Positions 32,307 through 41,138 of a DNA stretch of 64,000 nucleotides are shown piece by piece (within the stretch, counting starts at the first letter, position 1; each line of letters begins with the position of its first letter). This stretch comes from Stutzerimonas stutzeri. GTDB lineage: Bacteria > Pseudomonadota > Gammaproteobacteria > Pseudomonadales > Pseudomonadaceae. The stretch is taken from positions 1,362,091 through 1,426,090 of the forward strand of contig NZ_CP007441.1 in NCBI RefSeq assembly GCF_000590475.1, in the 5' to 3' direction. Position numbers and translations under genes: made by a program. The notes under the pieces are model-generated. The model was given only the letters and a program-made list of their open reading frames with translations. It was not told where the DNA came from and did not search any database.

Positions 32307-33803
32307 ATGCCGGAGCCGGTTAATTTCAAGCACAAAATCTCCCGCCAGCGGCCCTACGGTCGGGTGGAATCGGGTCTGAAGGCGTCCGATGGCGATCTGT
32401 CGTTGGTGATCGATCAGCTTGAAAGCGACCGCGGACGCATCATCAACTCCGCTGCGGTGCGCAGGCTGCAACAAAAAACCCAGGTCTTTCCGCTGGAGCG
32501 CAATGCGGCGGTGCGCAGTCGCCTGACGCACTCGTTGGAAGTCCAGCAGACGGGACGTTTCATCGTCCGCACGCTGTACAAGCAGCTCGGCGACAAGGCC
32601 GGCGATTATGGTCTCGACGGGCTCGAGGGAGCGCTGGAAAGCCTGGTGGAAATGGCCTGCCTGATGCACGACATCGGCAATCCACCCTTCGGGCACTTCG
32701 GTGAATTCGCTATCAGCGAATGGTTTGGTGGCAAGCTGGAAGGGCTGTTCGACATTGCCGTCCCGGCGGAGCGGGGCGATACAGCGCTACGCGCCCGGAT
32801 GCTCGCCGACCTCAAGCAGTTCGAAGGCAACGCCCAGGCAATTCGACTCGTGGTCAGCCTGTTGCGGTTGAACCTCACCTATACCCAGACGGCCGGTTTG
32901 CTCAAGTATGTGCGTGCCGCCTATGCGCCCAAGCCGGGGAAGGGCACGCCTGGCGCCTATCTACACAAGAAGCCCGGCTTCTATCTGTCCGAGGAGCCTT
33001 TCATCACCGAGCTGCGAACGTCGCTGGATTTGCAGTCTGGCAGCCGTCATCCGATCGCGTACATCATGGAGGCGGCAGACGACATCGCCTATTGCCTGGC
33101 GGACATCGAGGACTCTGTGGAGAAGGGCATTTTCACTATCGAACAGCTGTCGCAGCTGCTGTTGGCCAAGTTCGTCGAGCACGGCTCGCTAGACGAGCCG
33201 ATCGCGACTACCGGGCGCAGTTTCCGCAGCATGGTCACCTACGCTCAGTCACGCGCCGAGAAAGAACCGATCAACAAGGTCGGCGAGTTTTTCATCTGGC
33301 TGCGGGTGAACATGGTCCATCCGCTCGTGCAACACGCGGCTCAGCAGTTTATCGAGCATATCGAGGCGGTCTATCACGGCACCCTGGACCGTGCCCTGCT
33401 CGAAGACGCCAGCCTGGCCAACGCCATCGTCCAAACCTTCAAGGACGTGGCGATGGAGCGGGTCTTTTGCCACCGAGAGGTTGAAACCCTTCAGCTCCAG
33501 GGCTATCGAATTCTTCAGGGGTTGCTGGATACCTATGCACCTTTGCTGCGCGTGGCTCCGGCAACCTTCCAGGCCCTGACAGAAGGTGGATGCCGCAGCG
33601 AGCCGCACCTGCAGATGCTTGCGCGGCGCTTGCCCAGTCAGCTGATCAAGGCTTATCACGAGGCGCTAAACGCGCATCCTAAAAGCTCGCCTGATCAGCC
33701 GTTGTGGGAGTTCTATTACCGCTGCCGCATGCTGCAAGATTTCGTTAGCGGCATGACCGATCAGCTCGCGCAGGACGAATTCCGAACTCTGTCCGCACTG
33801 TAA
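32307..33803 (+). CDS. dgt: Deoxyguanosinetriphosphate triphosphohydrolase (dGTPase, type 1)
   Basis: Dgt cleaves dGTP to deoxyguanosine and triphosphate. The 498-residue length and sequence follow the E. coli-type long dGTPase. HD-domain residues are RSRLTHSLEV (His near 73), CLMHDIGNPPFGHFGE (His-Asp near 118) and MEAADDIAYCLADIED near 255. Type 1 enzymes limit phage or foreign DNA replication in some settings and balance dNTP pools. It stands alone: upstream is a divergent chemoreceptor gene (228-base gap), downstream a 362-base regulatory region for amt. Confidence 0.95.
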   Translation: MPEPVNFKHKISRQRPYGRVESGLKASDGDLSLVIDQLESDRGRIINSAAVRRLQQKTQVFPLERNAAVRSRLTHSLEVQQTGRFIVRTLYKQLGDKAGDYGLDGLEGALESLVEMACLMHDIGNPPFGHFGEFAISEWFGGKLEGLFDIAVPAERGDTALRARMLADLKQFEGNAQAIRLVVSLLRLNLTYTQTAGLLKYVRAAYAPKPGKGTPGAYLHKKPGFYLSEEPFITELRTSLDLQSGSRHPIAYIMEAADDIAYCLADIEDSVEKGIFTIEQLSQLLLAKFVEHGSLDEPIATTGRSFRSMVTYAQSRAEKEPINKVGEFFIWLRVNMVHPLVQHAAQQFIEHIEAVYHGTLDRALLEDASLANAIVQTFKDVAMERVFCHREVETLQLQGYRILQGLLDTYAPLLRVAPATFQALTEGGCRSEPHLQMLARRLPSQLIKAYHEALNAHPKSSPDQPLWEFYYRCRMLQDFVSGMTDQLAQDEFRTLSAL

Positions 33804-33879
33804 TCGCACTCACCGTTGCTCGATGGGCGCTTCTCTTCCTTGGCTTTCTGCATCGCAGGCGATGCGGCTGTGACTTGCC

Positions 33880-33896
33880 TGCGCCATATTGGCTCA
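33880..33896 (+). promoter_or_regulatory. Candidate NtrC binding site upstream of amt
   Basis: TGCGCCA-TAT-TGGCTCA matches the NtrC palindrome TGCACCA-N3-TGGTGCA at eleven of fourteen defined bases. It lies 16 bases before a sigma-54 promoter in front of an ammonium transporter gene. The match is seen; binding is inferred. NtrC sites usually lie further upstream, so a second site may exist. Confidence 0.5.
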
Positions 33897-33911
33897 CAAA
33901 GCGCGTTTCGC

Positions 33912-33927
33912 TGGTACGGAGCTTGCA
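33912..33927 (+). promoter_or_regulatory. Sigma-54 promoter for amt
   Basis: TGGTACG-GAGC-TTGCA fits the sigma-54 (RpoN) -24/-12 consensus TGGCACG-N4-TTGCW with one change, correct GG-to-GC spacing included. Transcription would begin near 33939, giving a leader of about 225 bases before the amt ATG. The rest of the 362-base gap between dgt and amt (33804-34165) contains no gene. Confidence 0.75.
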
Positions 33928-34165
33928 GTGGTGTGGTGCGCTTTTTATCACCGCCGCACCCAAATAGCGCGCGGCAAGCGCAGCTTCAATGAGTGGATCG
34001 CGTAAGTATTTGAATTACCGCAAAAAGAGCGCCGGATTCAATGAGCTCATGGGATCGCTCGGAGGAGGTAGTAGCGAGTTGCTAATCAGGTGGTGACGCA
34101 TCATGGTGCGTTCAGCTGGTGAGGCTTGCTGTTTTGGTGCGTTTCACTCGGCAGGAATGCAGTTA

Positions 34166-35374
34166 ATGGAAAATCCGAGTAGTGCGGTAGAGGTGCTGGT
34201 TCACGGCGCCAATACGCTGTTTATCCTCATGGGCGCCGTCATGGTGCTGGCTATGCACGCCGGCTTTGCCTTTCTCGAAGTCGGCACTGTGCGCCTGAAG
34301 AATCAGGTCAATGCCCTGTCGAAAATCATTACCGATTTTGCCGTGTCGACCCTGGCGTACTTCTTCATCGGTTATTGGGTCGCCTATGGCGTGACCTTCA
34401 TGCAGCCGGCCGGCCAATTGCTTGTCGATAACGGCTATTCGCTGGTGAAATTCTTCTTTCTCCTGACCTTTGCTGCGGCGATCCCGGCGATCATCTCCGG
34501 CGGCATCGCCGAACGGGCGCGTTTCGGGCCGCAGTTGTGCGCGACGCTGTTGATCGTTGCGTTCATCTACCCTTTCTTCGAAGGGCTGATCTGGAACGGC
34601 AACTTCGGTCTGCAAGCCTGGCTGGAAGCGCGCTTCGGTGCGCCGTTTCATGACTTCGCCGGCTCGGTGGTTGTGCACGGCATGGGCGGTTGGCTCGCGC
34701 TCGGCGCGGTCGTTTTGCTAGGCCGGCGCAACGGCCGTTATCGCGATGGCCGGCTAGTGGCTTTCGCGCCGTCCAACATTCCGTTCCTGGCACTGGGATC
34801 GTGGATCCTCATCGTCGGCTGGTTCGGCTTCAACGTGATGAGTGCGCAGACGCTCGAGGGCGTCAGCGGATTGGTAGCGATCAATTCGCTGATGGCGATG
34901 GTCGGGGGGACAGCGGCGGCGTGGGTCGTCGGCCGCAACGACCCGGGCTTCCTGCATAACGGACCGCTGGCAGGGCTTGTCGCCGTCTGTGCCGGCTCCG
35001 ATGTGATGCACCCGGTCGGAGCGCTGATTACCGGGGTAGTAGCCGGGATCTTGTTCGTCTGGACCTTCACCGCCGCGCAGAACAAGTGGAAGATCGACGA
35101 TGTACTTGGCGTTTGGCCGCTGCACGGGCTATGCGGTGTCTGGGGCGGGCTGGCCTGCGGTATCTTCGGTCAACAGGCGCTGGGCGGGCTGGGTGGTGTC
35201 AGCATGGTCAGTCAATTGCTCGGTTCGGCGTTGGGCGTACTGGTTGCATTGGCAGGCGGGTTCCTCGTGTACGGTCTCCTCAAGGCGATCGTTGGGATAC
35301 GCCTGAGCCAGGAAGAGGAATACAACGGTGCGGATCTGTCCATTCACCGGATCGGCGCGCTGAGTCACGATTGA
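34166..35374 (+). CDS. amt: Ammonium transporter (Amt family)
   Basis: This 402-residue, eleven-helix ammonium channel has the twin-His pair in VVHGMGG near residue 171 and WPLHGLCG near 319, and the Amt signature with DFAGSVVVHGMGG. I start at MENPSSAVEV (ATG 34166) with GGAAT seven bases before; an ATG three codons upstream is also possible. No signal peptide is present, unlike E. coli AmtB. No glnK gene precedes it, so it is an extra Amt rather than the glnK-amtB pair. The sigma-54 promoter and NtrC-like site upstream imply induction in nitrogen starvation. Confidence 0.95.
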   Translation: MENPSSAVEVLVHGANTLFILMGAVMVLAMHAGFAFLEVGTVRLKNQVNALSKIITDFAVSTLAYFFIGYWVAYGVTFMQPAGQLLVDNGYSLVKFFFLLTFAAAIPAIISGGIAERARFGPQLCATLLIVAFIYPFFEGLIWNGNFGLQAWLEARFGAPFHDFAGSVVVHGMGGWLALGAVVLLGRRNGRYRDGRLVAFAPSNIPFLALGSWILIVGWFGFNVMSAQTLEGVSGLVAINSLMAMVGGTAAAWVVGRNDPGFLHNGPLAGLVAVCAGSDVMHPVGALITGVVAGILFVWTFTAAQNKWKIDDVLGVWPLHGLCGVWGGLACGIFGQQALGGLGGVSMVSQLLGSALGVLVALAGGFLVYGLLKAIVGIRLSQEEEYNGADLSIHRIGALSHD

Positions 35375-35490
35375 AAGTCGACAATTGAGCGCCGTGCAGT
35401 TTGAGTCGGGATGACCGGATCTTGGCGCCTGCGCGTCAAAGGCATCTTTCGGCGCGGCGGCGTTGTCGATTGGATCGAGTTCGAGCCGCC

Positions 35491-36144
35491 TTAGTTTTCC
35501 GGCGCATCCGCAATACCATAAGCACGCATGAACAAGGCGACACAGTCCCGCACGTGCCTGTCCGCTTCGGCAGAGTCGGGCAGCTCTGTGTAGCCGATCA
35601 GCAAGCGGAAATGCGCGACGCCCTTGATCAACGAGCAGAAGTGCTCAGCGGCGCGCATGGGCTCATCCATCTTCAGCATGCCGCGCTGGTGTGCTTGGGC
35701 AAATAGCTGCTCGAGATCCAGCAGCAAGCGCTGCGGCCCAACATCGAAGAACATCCGGGATAGCGCGGAATTCTGCGGCGCAATGGCGACCATCAGACGG
35801 TGTAGGCCGATGGATTCCGGGCTATTGACCAAATCATGGAAGGCGTAAGCGATATCCAGCACCACCTGCCGGATCGAACAACCCTCCTCGAGCATGAACA
35901 GCTTGCGCGGCAGGCGCGTCTCGCAGGTGGTCTTCACCGCTTCGCCGAACAACGCCTCCTTGTCCCTGAAGTGGCTATATAGCGTGAGTTTAGAGACGCC
36001 CGCTTCGGCGGCGATAGCGTCCATGCTGCTGCCTTCGTAGCCATTGCTGAGAAACAGCACCTTAGCGGCCGCGAGAATGGCTTCGCGTTTGGCGAGATCC
36101 TTCGGACGGCCCGGGCCAGAGGGTGCGGATGGGTTTTCTATCAT
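35491..36144 (-). CDS. TetR-family repressor of the adjacent RND efflux genes
   Basis: This 217-residue regulator has an N-terminal helix-turn-helix at about 20-65 (REAILAAAKVLFLSNGYEGSSMD, AGVSKLTLYSHFRDKEALF) followed by a TetR ligand-binding domain with the DUF/TetR_C_7 style AMKTTCETRLPRKL. It is transcribed away from a membrane fusion protein and RND pump. A long palindrome occupies the 96-base shared region, so it most likely represses both sides. The inducing compound cannot be told. Confidence 0.9.
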   Translation of the reverse strand: MIENPSAPSGPGRPKDLAKREAILAAAKVLFLSNGYEGSSMDAIAAEAGVSKLTLYSHFRDKEALFGEAVKTTCETRLPRKLFMLEEGCSIRQVVLDIAYAFHDLVNSPESIGLHRLMVAIAPQNSALSRMFFDVGPQRLLLDLEQLFAQAHQRGMLKMDEPMRAAEHFCSLIKGVAHFRLLIGYTELPDSAEADRHVRDCVALFMRAYGIADAPEN

Positions 36145-36151
36145 ATGTGCT

Positions 36152-36212
36152 TTTTAATACTAGACTGGTGAGTTCGGTATTTTTACTATACCGGCCAGTA
36201 TAAGTATTAAAA
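36152..36212. promoter_or_regulatory. Palindromic operator region between tetR and the RND operon
   Basis: Outer arms TTTTAATACT-AGACTGG (36152-36168) and CCAGTATAAGTATTAAAA (36195-36212) are near-perfect inverted repeats. An inner repeat CGGTAT/ATACCG (36175-36180 with 36188-36193) is centred nearby. The AT-rich arms also look like divergent -10 elements, so repressor binding would cover both promoters. Confidence 0.7.
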
Positions 36213-36240
36213 CCCGCCTTGCGACAGAGAGAGATTCAAC

Positions 36241-37338
36241 GTGTTCCGACATGCCTTGCCTTTCCTCGGCGTCATTGGTTTCGCCCTGCTAACCGGATGT
36301 GGCAACGGCGAGCCCGAGCCGCTCTCGGCAAGACCGGTGATGGTGATTCAGCCGCAACCGGCCAGCGAAGCGTTCGAGAGCTATCCGGGCGAAGTGCACG
36401 CACGTTACGAGCCTGAACTGGCGTTTCGGATCGGCGGCAAGGTGGTCGAACGTATGGTCGAGGCGGGCGAGCGGGTGCACAAGGACCAGCCTTTGGCCAA
36501 GCTCGATCCGCAGGATGTGCGGCTGCAACTCGAGGGAATCCGTGCTCAGGTAGCGGCTGCGGAAGCCAACTTGCGGGTCGCCCGCGCCGAACGTGAGCGC
36601 TACAAAACGCTGATGGACCGACAGCTGGTCAGCCGTTCGCAATTCGACTCCTCCGAAAATGCCTTTCGCTCGGCGCTGGCGCGTCTGCAGCAGGCACGGG
36701 CTGAGTTCGACGTGGCGAACAATCAGGTCGACTACGCCATTCTGCGGGCCACTCACGAAGGTGTGATCGCACAGCGCCGGATCGAGGTCGGCCAAGTGGT
36801 CGCCTCCGGTCAGACGGCATTCGTGCTGGCCGCTGATGGCGAGCGCGAAGTGGCGATCAACCTGCCGGAACAGGCACTGGATCGTTATTCGGTCGGCCAG
36901 GCGGTTTCGGTGGAGATCTGGTCGCATCCTGGCAAGCGCTACCCGGGTCATATCCGCGAGTTATCACCGGCTGCCGACCAGCAGTCACGCACCTATTCCG
37001 CACGCGTCGCGTTCGCGGATGCCGATGTACCCGCCGAGCTTGGTCAAAGCGCCCTGGTGTCGATCCGTAGCAACGGCGAGGTGCCTCTTGCCGTGCCGCT
37101 TTCGGCCGTCACCGCCGAGCAGGGCAAGGCCTATGTCTGGCGAGTCAAGGATGACGCTACGCTGGAGCGGGTCGCTGTGCAGACCGGCGCCTTCGGAGAA
37201 ACCTCGGTGCCGATCCTCAGTGGCTTACAAGCCGACGACTGGGTCGTATTGGCCGGCGTGCAGATGCTCCATGAGAACCAGCCGGTGAGGGCGGTCGATC
37301 GAGACAACCGGCCAATCACACTGGCGGCTCAGGAGTGA
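36241..37338 (+). CDS. RND efflux periplasmic adaptor (membrane fusion protein)
   Basis: This 365-residue lipoprotein starts with a GTG preceded by GAGAG. The signal sequence ends in the lipobox LLTGCGN (Cys near residue 20). It has the HlyD/AcrA plan: a biotinyl-lipoyl half (FRIGGKVVERMVEAGERVHKDQPLAKLD), an alpha-hairpin at about 95-165, the second lipoyl half (ATHEGVIAQRRIEVGQVV), and beta-barrel and membrane-proximal domains. It overlaps the pump gene region and is divergent from a TetR gene. It links the pump to an outer-membrane channel, which is not encoded here. Confidence 0.93.
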   Translation: MFRHALPFLGVIGFALLTGCGNGEPEPLSARPVMVIQPQPASEAFESYPGEVHARYEPELAFRIGGKVVERMVEAGERVHKDQPLAKLDPQDVRLQLEGIRAQVAAAEANLRVARAERERYKTLMDRQLVSRSQFDSSENAFRSALARLQQARAEFDVANNQVDYAILRATHEGVIAQRRIEVGQVVASGQTAFVLAADGEREVAINLPEQALDRYSVGQAVSVEIWSHPGKRYPGHIRELSPAADQQSRTYSARVAFADADVPAELGQSALVSIRSNGEVPLAVPLSAVTAEQGKAYVWRVKDDATLERVAVQTGAFGETSVPILSGLQADDWVVLAGVQMLHENQPVRAVDRDNRPITLAAQE

Positions 37339-37343
37339 CCGGG

Positions 37344-40300
37344 ATGCGTTTCAATCTTTCCGCCTGGGCGCTGGGCAATCGCCAGATCGTCATCTATCTG
37401 ATGCTGTTGCTCGCCGTCGTAGGGGCGCTGTCGTACAGCAAGCTCGGCCAGAGCGAAGATCCCCCGTTCACCTTCAAGGCAATGGTCATCCAGACCCAAT
37501 GGCCCGGTGCGACCGCCGAGGAAGTTTCCCGACAGGTCACCGAGCGCATCGAGAAGAAGCTGATGGAGACCGGCGAGTACGAGCGCATCGTCTCCTTCTC
37601 GCGGCCAGGCGAGTCGAACGTGACCTTCATGGCGCGTGACTCGCTGCGTTCCGAGCAGATCCCCGATATCTGGTACCAGATCCGCAAGAAGATCGGCGAC
37701 ATCCGCCATACCTTTCCCGCAGGTGTGCAGGGGCCGTTCTTCAATGACGAGTTCGGCACCACCTTCGGCAACATCTACGCGTTGACCGGCAAGGGTTTCG
37801 ACTACGCGGTGCTCAAGGATTACGCCGATCGCATCCAGCTACAGCTTCAGCGTGTGAAGAGTGTCGGCAAGGTCGAGTTGATCGGCCTGCAGGACGAGAA
37901 AATCTGGATCGAACTGTCGAACGTCAAGCTGGCTACGCTCGGTCTTCCGCTGGAAGCGGTCAGGCAGGCCTTGGAGGCCCAGAACACCGTCATGTCCGCC
38001 GGTTTCGTCGAAACCCCCAGCGACCGGGTTCAATTGCGCGTCACCGGCAGTTTCGAGACGGTCAAAGAGATTCGAGACTTCCCTATCAGAGTCGCCGGTA
38101 GCACCTTCCGTATTGGCGACGTCGCGGATGTCTACCGCGGTTTCAACGACCCGCCGGCGCCGCGCATGCGTTTTATGGGAGAGCCGGCGATCGGCCTCGC
38201 CGTCTCGATGAAACCCGGTGGCGACATTCTCATGCTGGGCGAGGCGCTGCAGAGCGAGTTCGCCCGGCTGCAGCAGGAACTGCCGGCCGGCCTGGAGCTA
38301 CGCAAGGTTTCCGACCAGCCAGCTGCCGTGAAGACCAGTGTTGGTGAGTTCGTGCGGGTGCTGATCGAGGCACTGGCGATCGTGCTGCTGGTAAGTTTCT
38401 TTTCGCTCGGCGTCCGCACAGGCCTGGTGGTCGCCCTGTCGATACCGCTGGTGCTGGCGATGACCTTCGCCGCCATGCAATATCTCGACATCGGTTTGCA
38501 CAAGATTTCCCTGGGCGCGCTGGTCCTGGCGCTCGGGTTGTTGGTGGACGATGCGATCATCGCGGTCGAGATGATGGCCATCAAGATGGAACAGGGCTTC
38601 GATCGACTCAAGGCGGCCAGTTACGCCTGGACCAGCACGGCCTTCCCGATGCTGACCGGCACCTTGATCACCGCGGCTGGCTTTTTGCCGATTGCCACGG
38701 CTCAATCGAGTACGGGTGAGTACACCCGCTCGATCTTCCAGGTAGTGACCATCGCTTTGGTGGCGTCCTGGATAGCGGCGGTGGTGTTCGTCCCGCTATT
38801 GGGCGCGAAGCTGTTGCCGGATCTGGCCAAGCGCTACGCGGAAAAACACGGTGGTGGCGAGGAGGGACATGATCCCTATTCGACGCCGGTCTATCAGCGG
38901 GTGCGGCGGGTTATCCGATTCTGCATACAGCGACGCAAAACGGTGATCGTGCTGACACTGCTGCTCTTCGTCGGTGCGATCGGCCTGTTTCGTGTCGTTC
39001 CGCAGCAGTTCTTTCCGGCGTCGGGCCGTTTGGAGCTGATGGTCGATCTGAAGTTGACCGAGGGTGCTTCGCTCAAAGCCACCGAAGCCGCAGTGCACCG
39101 CCTCGAAGAAATGCTCAAGGATCGTGCAGGTATCGATAATTACGTCGCCTACGTCGGTAATGGCTCGCCGCGCTTTTACCTGCCGCTCGACCAGCAACTG
39201 CCTGCTACCAGCTTTGCCCAGATCGTAGTGTTGGCGAAGAGCATTGAGGACCGCGAGGCCCTTCGTAGCTGGCTGATAGAGCGGCTGCGTGAGGACTTCC
39301 CGACCTTGCGTGGACGCATCAGTCGTCTGGAAAACGGCCCGCCGGTAGGCTACCCGGTGCAGTTCCGAGTGACCGGTGAGCATATCGACGTGGTGCGCAA
39401 ACTGGCACGCCAGGTCGCGGCCAAGGTGCGCGAGAACCCCTACGTCGCCAACGTGCACCTGGACTGGCAGGAGCCGAGCAAGGTGGTGTGGCTGAATGTC
39501 GATCAGGACCGCGCACGCGCCCTCGGGGTGAGTACGGTCGAGTTGTCCAATTTCCTCAAGCGCACCTTCACCGGCGCCACTGCCGGCCAGTTCCGCGAGG
39601 ACAATGAGCTGATCGAGATCCTGCTGCGCGGTACTGCGCGCGAGCGCGAGACGCTGTCGATGCTGCCGAGCCTGGCGATTCCTACTGCCAGCGGCCGCAG
39701 CGTGCCGTTGTCGCAGGTCGCTACATTGGAATACGGCTTCGAAGAAGGCGTGATCTGGCATCGCAATCGCTTGCCGGCGGTGACGGTGCGTGCCGATATC
39801 TACGGTGATCAGCAGCCGGCTTCGCTGGTGCAGCAGATCCAGCCGACGCTGAGCGAGATTCGCGACGCGCTGCCCAGCGGCTATCTGCTCGAGGTTGGCG
39901 GCACCGTGGAGGATTCCAGCCGCGGCCAGGCATCGGTCAATGCCGGTATACCGTTGTTCGTGATTGTCGTGATCAGCCTGCTGATGCTTCAGCTCAAGAG
40001 TTTCTCGCGTTCGGCCATGGTGTTCCTCACCGCGCCGCTGGGGCTGATTGGGGTGACCCTGTTCCTGCTGTTGTTCGGTAAGCCGTTCGGCTTCGTCGCC
40101 ATGCTCGGCACTATCGCGCTGTCGGGGATGATCATGCGTAACTCGGTGATTCTGGTGGATCAGATCGAGCAGGATATCGGTGCCGGGCAGGATCGTTTCA
40201 ATGCCATTATCGACGCCACCGTGCGTCGCTTCCGTCCCATCGTCCTGACCGCGCTGGCCTCGGTTTTGGCAATGATTCCGCTATCACGCAGTGTGTTCTT

Positions 40301-40418
40301 CGGGCCGATGGCGGTAGCCATCATGGGCGGCTTGATCGTCGCGACTGCATTGACGCTGCTGTTCCTGCCCGCGCTTTACGCCGCCTGGTTCCGCGTCAAG
40401 GAAGAGCCTCAAGGTTAA
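37344..40418 (+). CDS. RND efflux transporter permease (AcrB/TriC-like)
   Basis: This 1024-residue inner-membrane pump has twelve helices in two repeats and large periplasmic loops. The proton-relay Asp pair is in LVLALGLLVDDAIIAVEMM near residue 405. I start at ATG 37344 (MRFNLSAWALGN) because AGGAG lies eight bases before it; a GTG at 37335 that overlaps the adaptor stop is less well placed. The sequence is nearer TriC/VexF-type pumps than MexB. No outer-membrane factor follows; a TolC/OprM-type protein from elsewhere must serve. Exported compounds are unknown. Confidence 0.93.
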   Translation: MRFNLSAWALGNRQIVIYLMLLLAVVGALSYSKLGQSEDPPFTFKAMVIQTQWPGATAEEVSRQVTERIEKKLMETGEYERIVSFSRPGESNVTFMARDSLRSEQIPDIWYQIRKKIGDIRHTFPAGVQGPFFNDEFGTTFGNIYALTGKGFDYAVLKDYADRIQLQLQRVKSVGKVELIGLQDEKIWIELSNVKLATLGLPLEAVRQALEAQNTVMSAGFVETPSDRVQLRVTGSFETVKEIRDFPIRVAGSTFRIGDVADVYRGFNDPPAPRMRFMGEPAIGLAVSMKPGGDILMLGEALQSEFARLQQELPAGLELRKVSDQPAAVKTSVGEFVRVLIEALAIVLLVSFFSLGVRTGLVVALSIPLVLAMTFAAMQYLDIGLHKISLGALVLALGLLVDDAIIAVEMMAIKMEQGFDRLKAASYAWTSTAFPMLTGTLITAAGFLPIATAQSSTGEYTRSIFQVVTIALVASWIAAVVFVPLLGAKLLPDLAKRYAEKHGGGEEGHDPYSTPVYQRVRRVIRFCIQRRKTVIVLTLLLFVGAIGLFRVVPQQFFPASGRLELMVDLKLTEGASLKATEAAVHRLEEMLKDRAGIDNYVAYVGNGSPRFYLPLDQQLPATSFAQIVVLAKSIEDREALRSWLIERLREDFPTLRGRISRLENGPPVGYPVQFRVTGEHIDVVRKLARQVAAKVRENPYVANVHLDWQEPSKVVWLNVDQDRARALGVSTVELSNFLKRTFTGATAGQFREDNELIEILLRGTARERETLSMLPSLAIPTASGRSVPLSQVATLEYGFEEGVIWHRNRLPAVTVRADIYGDQQPASLVQQIQPTLSEIRDALPSGYLLEVGGTVEDSSRGQASVNAGIPLFVIVVISLLMLQLKSFSRSAMVFLTAPLGLIGVTLFLLLFGKPFGFVAMLGTIALSGMIMRNSVILVDQIEQDIGAGQDRFNAIIDATVRRFRPIVLTALASVLAMIPLSRSVFFGPMAVAIMGGLIVATALTLLFLPALYAAWFRVKEEPQG

Positions 40419-40430
40419 GGTGGCCCTGTT

Positions 40431-40991
40431 TTAGATGCCGGCGGCTTGAAGCAACTGCTCGGCCGCCGCTTTGGCCACCAGCGCCTGATCGCGCGGTCCC
40501 TCGATGTGCGCCATGCTCAGCGCACCTTCGATCAGAAACTGCAGTTGCCGTGCGAGCGGCTCCGGCTGCGGCGCGTCGAGTGCCTCTAGCAGTTTGCGCA
40601 GATGCGTCTGAAATTCGGCCTTGTAAGCGGCCGAGCGCTGGTGAATCGGATGATCGCGGTCGTGGTATTCGGCTGCGGCATTGATGAACAGGCAGCCGCA
40701 GAACGCGCTCGGGCTCTGAATCATATTGTTTAACCCTTCGAACACCCCGAGCAGGGCCTTGCGGGGCGGCAGCCTGTCGCGCGCGTCCCGAAGGCGCTCG
40801 AGCATTGGCTGCTGGCGGGCGTCGAGTACCGCCAGAATCAGCTCTTCCTTCGACTTGAAGTGCTTGTACAACGTCATCTTGGCCACTCCCGATTCACTGA
40901 GAATCCGGTCGATTCCCGTGGCGTGGTAGCCCTCTGTGTAGAACAGCCGCTCGGCGGTGCTGAGCAGTAGGTCGCGCTTGTTCGTTGCCAT
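40431..40991 (-). CDS. TetR-family repressor
   Basis: This 186-residue regulator begins MATNKRDLLLSTAERLFYTEGYHATGIDRIL with the recognition segment GVAKMTLYKHFKSKEELI, and has a TetR_C_16-like effector domain containing FCGCLFINAAAEY. It is convergent with the RND pump (12-base gap) and divergent from a GST gene over 147 bases. A perfect AGACAG-GT-CTGTCT repeat lies between, 88 bases before its start and 47 before the GST start. The likely targets are itself and the GST operon; electrophile sensing is plausible but inferred. Confidence 0.9.
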   Translation of the reverse strand: MATNKRDLLLSTAERLFYTEGYHATGIDRILSESGVAKMTLYKHFKSKEELILAVLDARQQPMLERLRDARDRLPPRKALLGVFEGLNNMIQSPSAFCGCLFINAAAEYHDRDHPIHQRSAAYKAEFQTHLRKLLEALDAPQPEPLARQLQFLIEGALSMAHIEGPRDQALVAKAAAEQLLQAAGI

Positions 40992-41078
40992 GCAGTTCTC
41001 CTCGAGTGGCCATTATGCGGGAGTGGTTCTGTTCTCTCCAATTTCCGATGCATGTGACACTTTGCGCTTGAAGTGTAC

Positions 41079-41092
41079 AGACAGGTCTGTCT
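41079..41092. promoter_or_regulatory. Candidate TetR operator in front of the GST operon
   Basis: AGACAG-GT-CTGTCT is a perfect 14-base palindrome with a further matched pair of flanks (C/T context), in the divergent tetR-GST promoter region. Short palindromes of this TAGAC-type are common TetR operators. Binding is inferred from position. Confidence 0.65.
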
Positions 41093-41138
41093 ATTATCTA
41101 GTCGTGCCTTACCAACCCACACGCAAAGGAGCGACACG

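Noticed and set aside
32307..33803. dGTPase as part of a defence system
   Set aside because: It is the E. coli-type long dGTPase standing alone, with no defence partner beside it.
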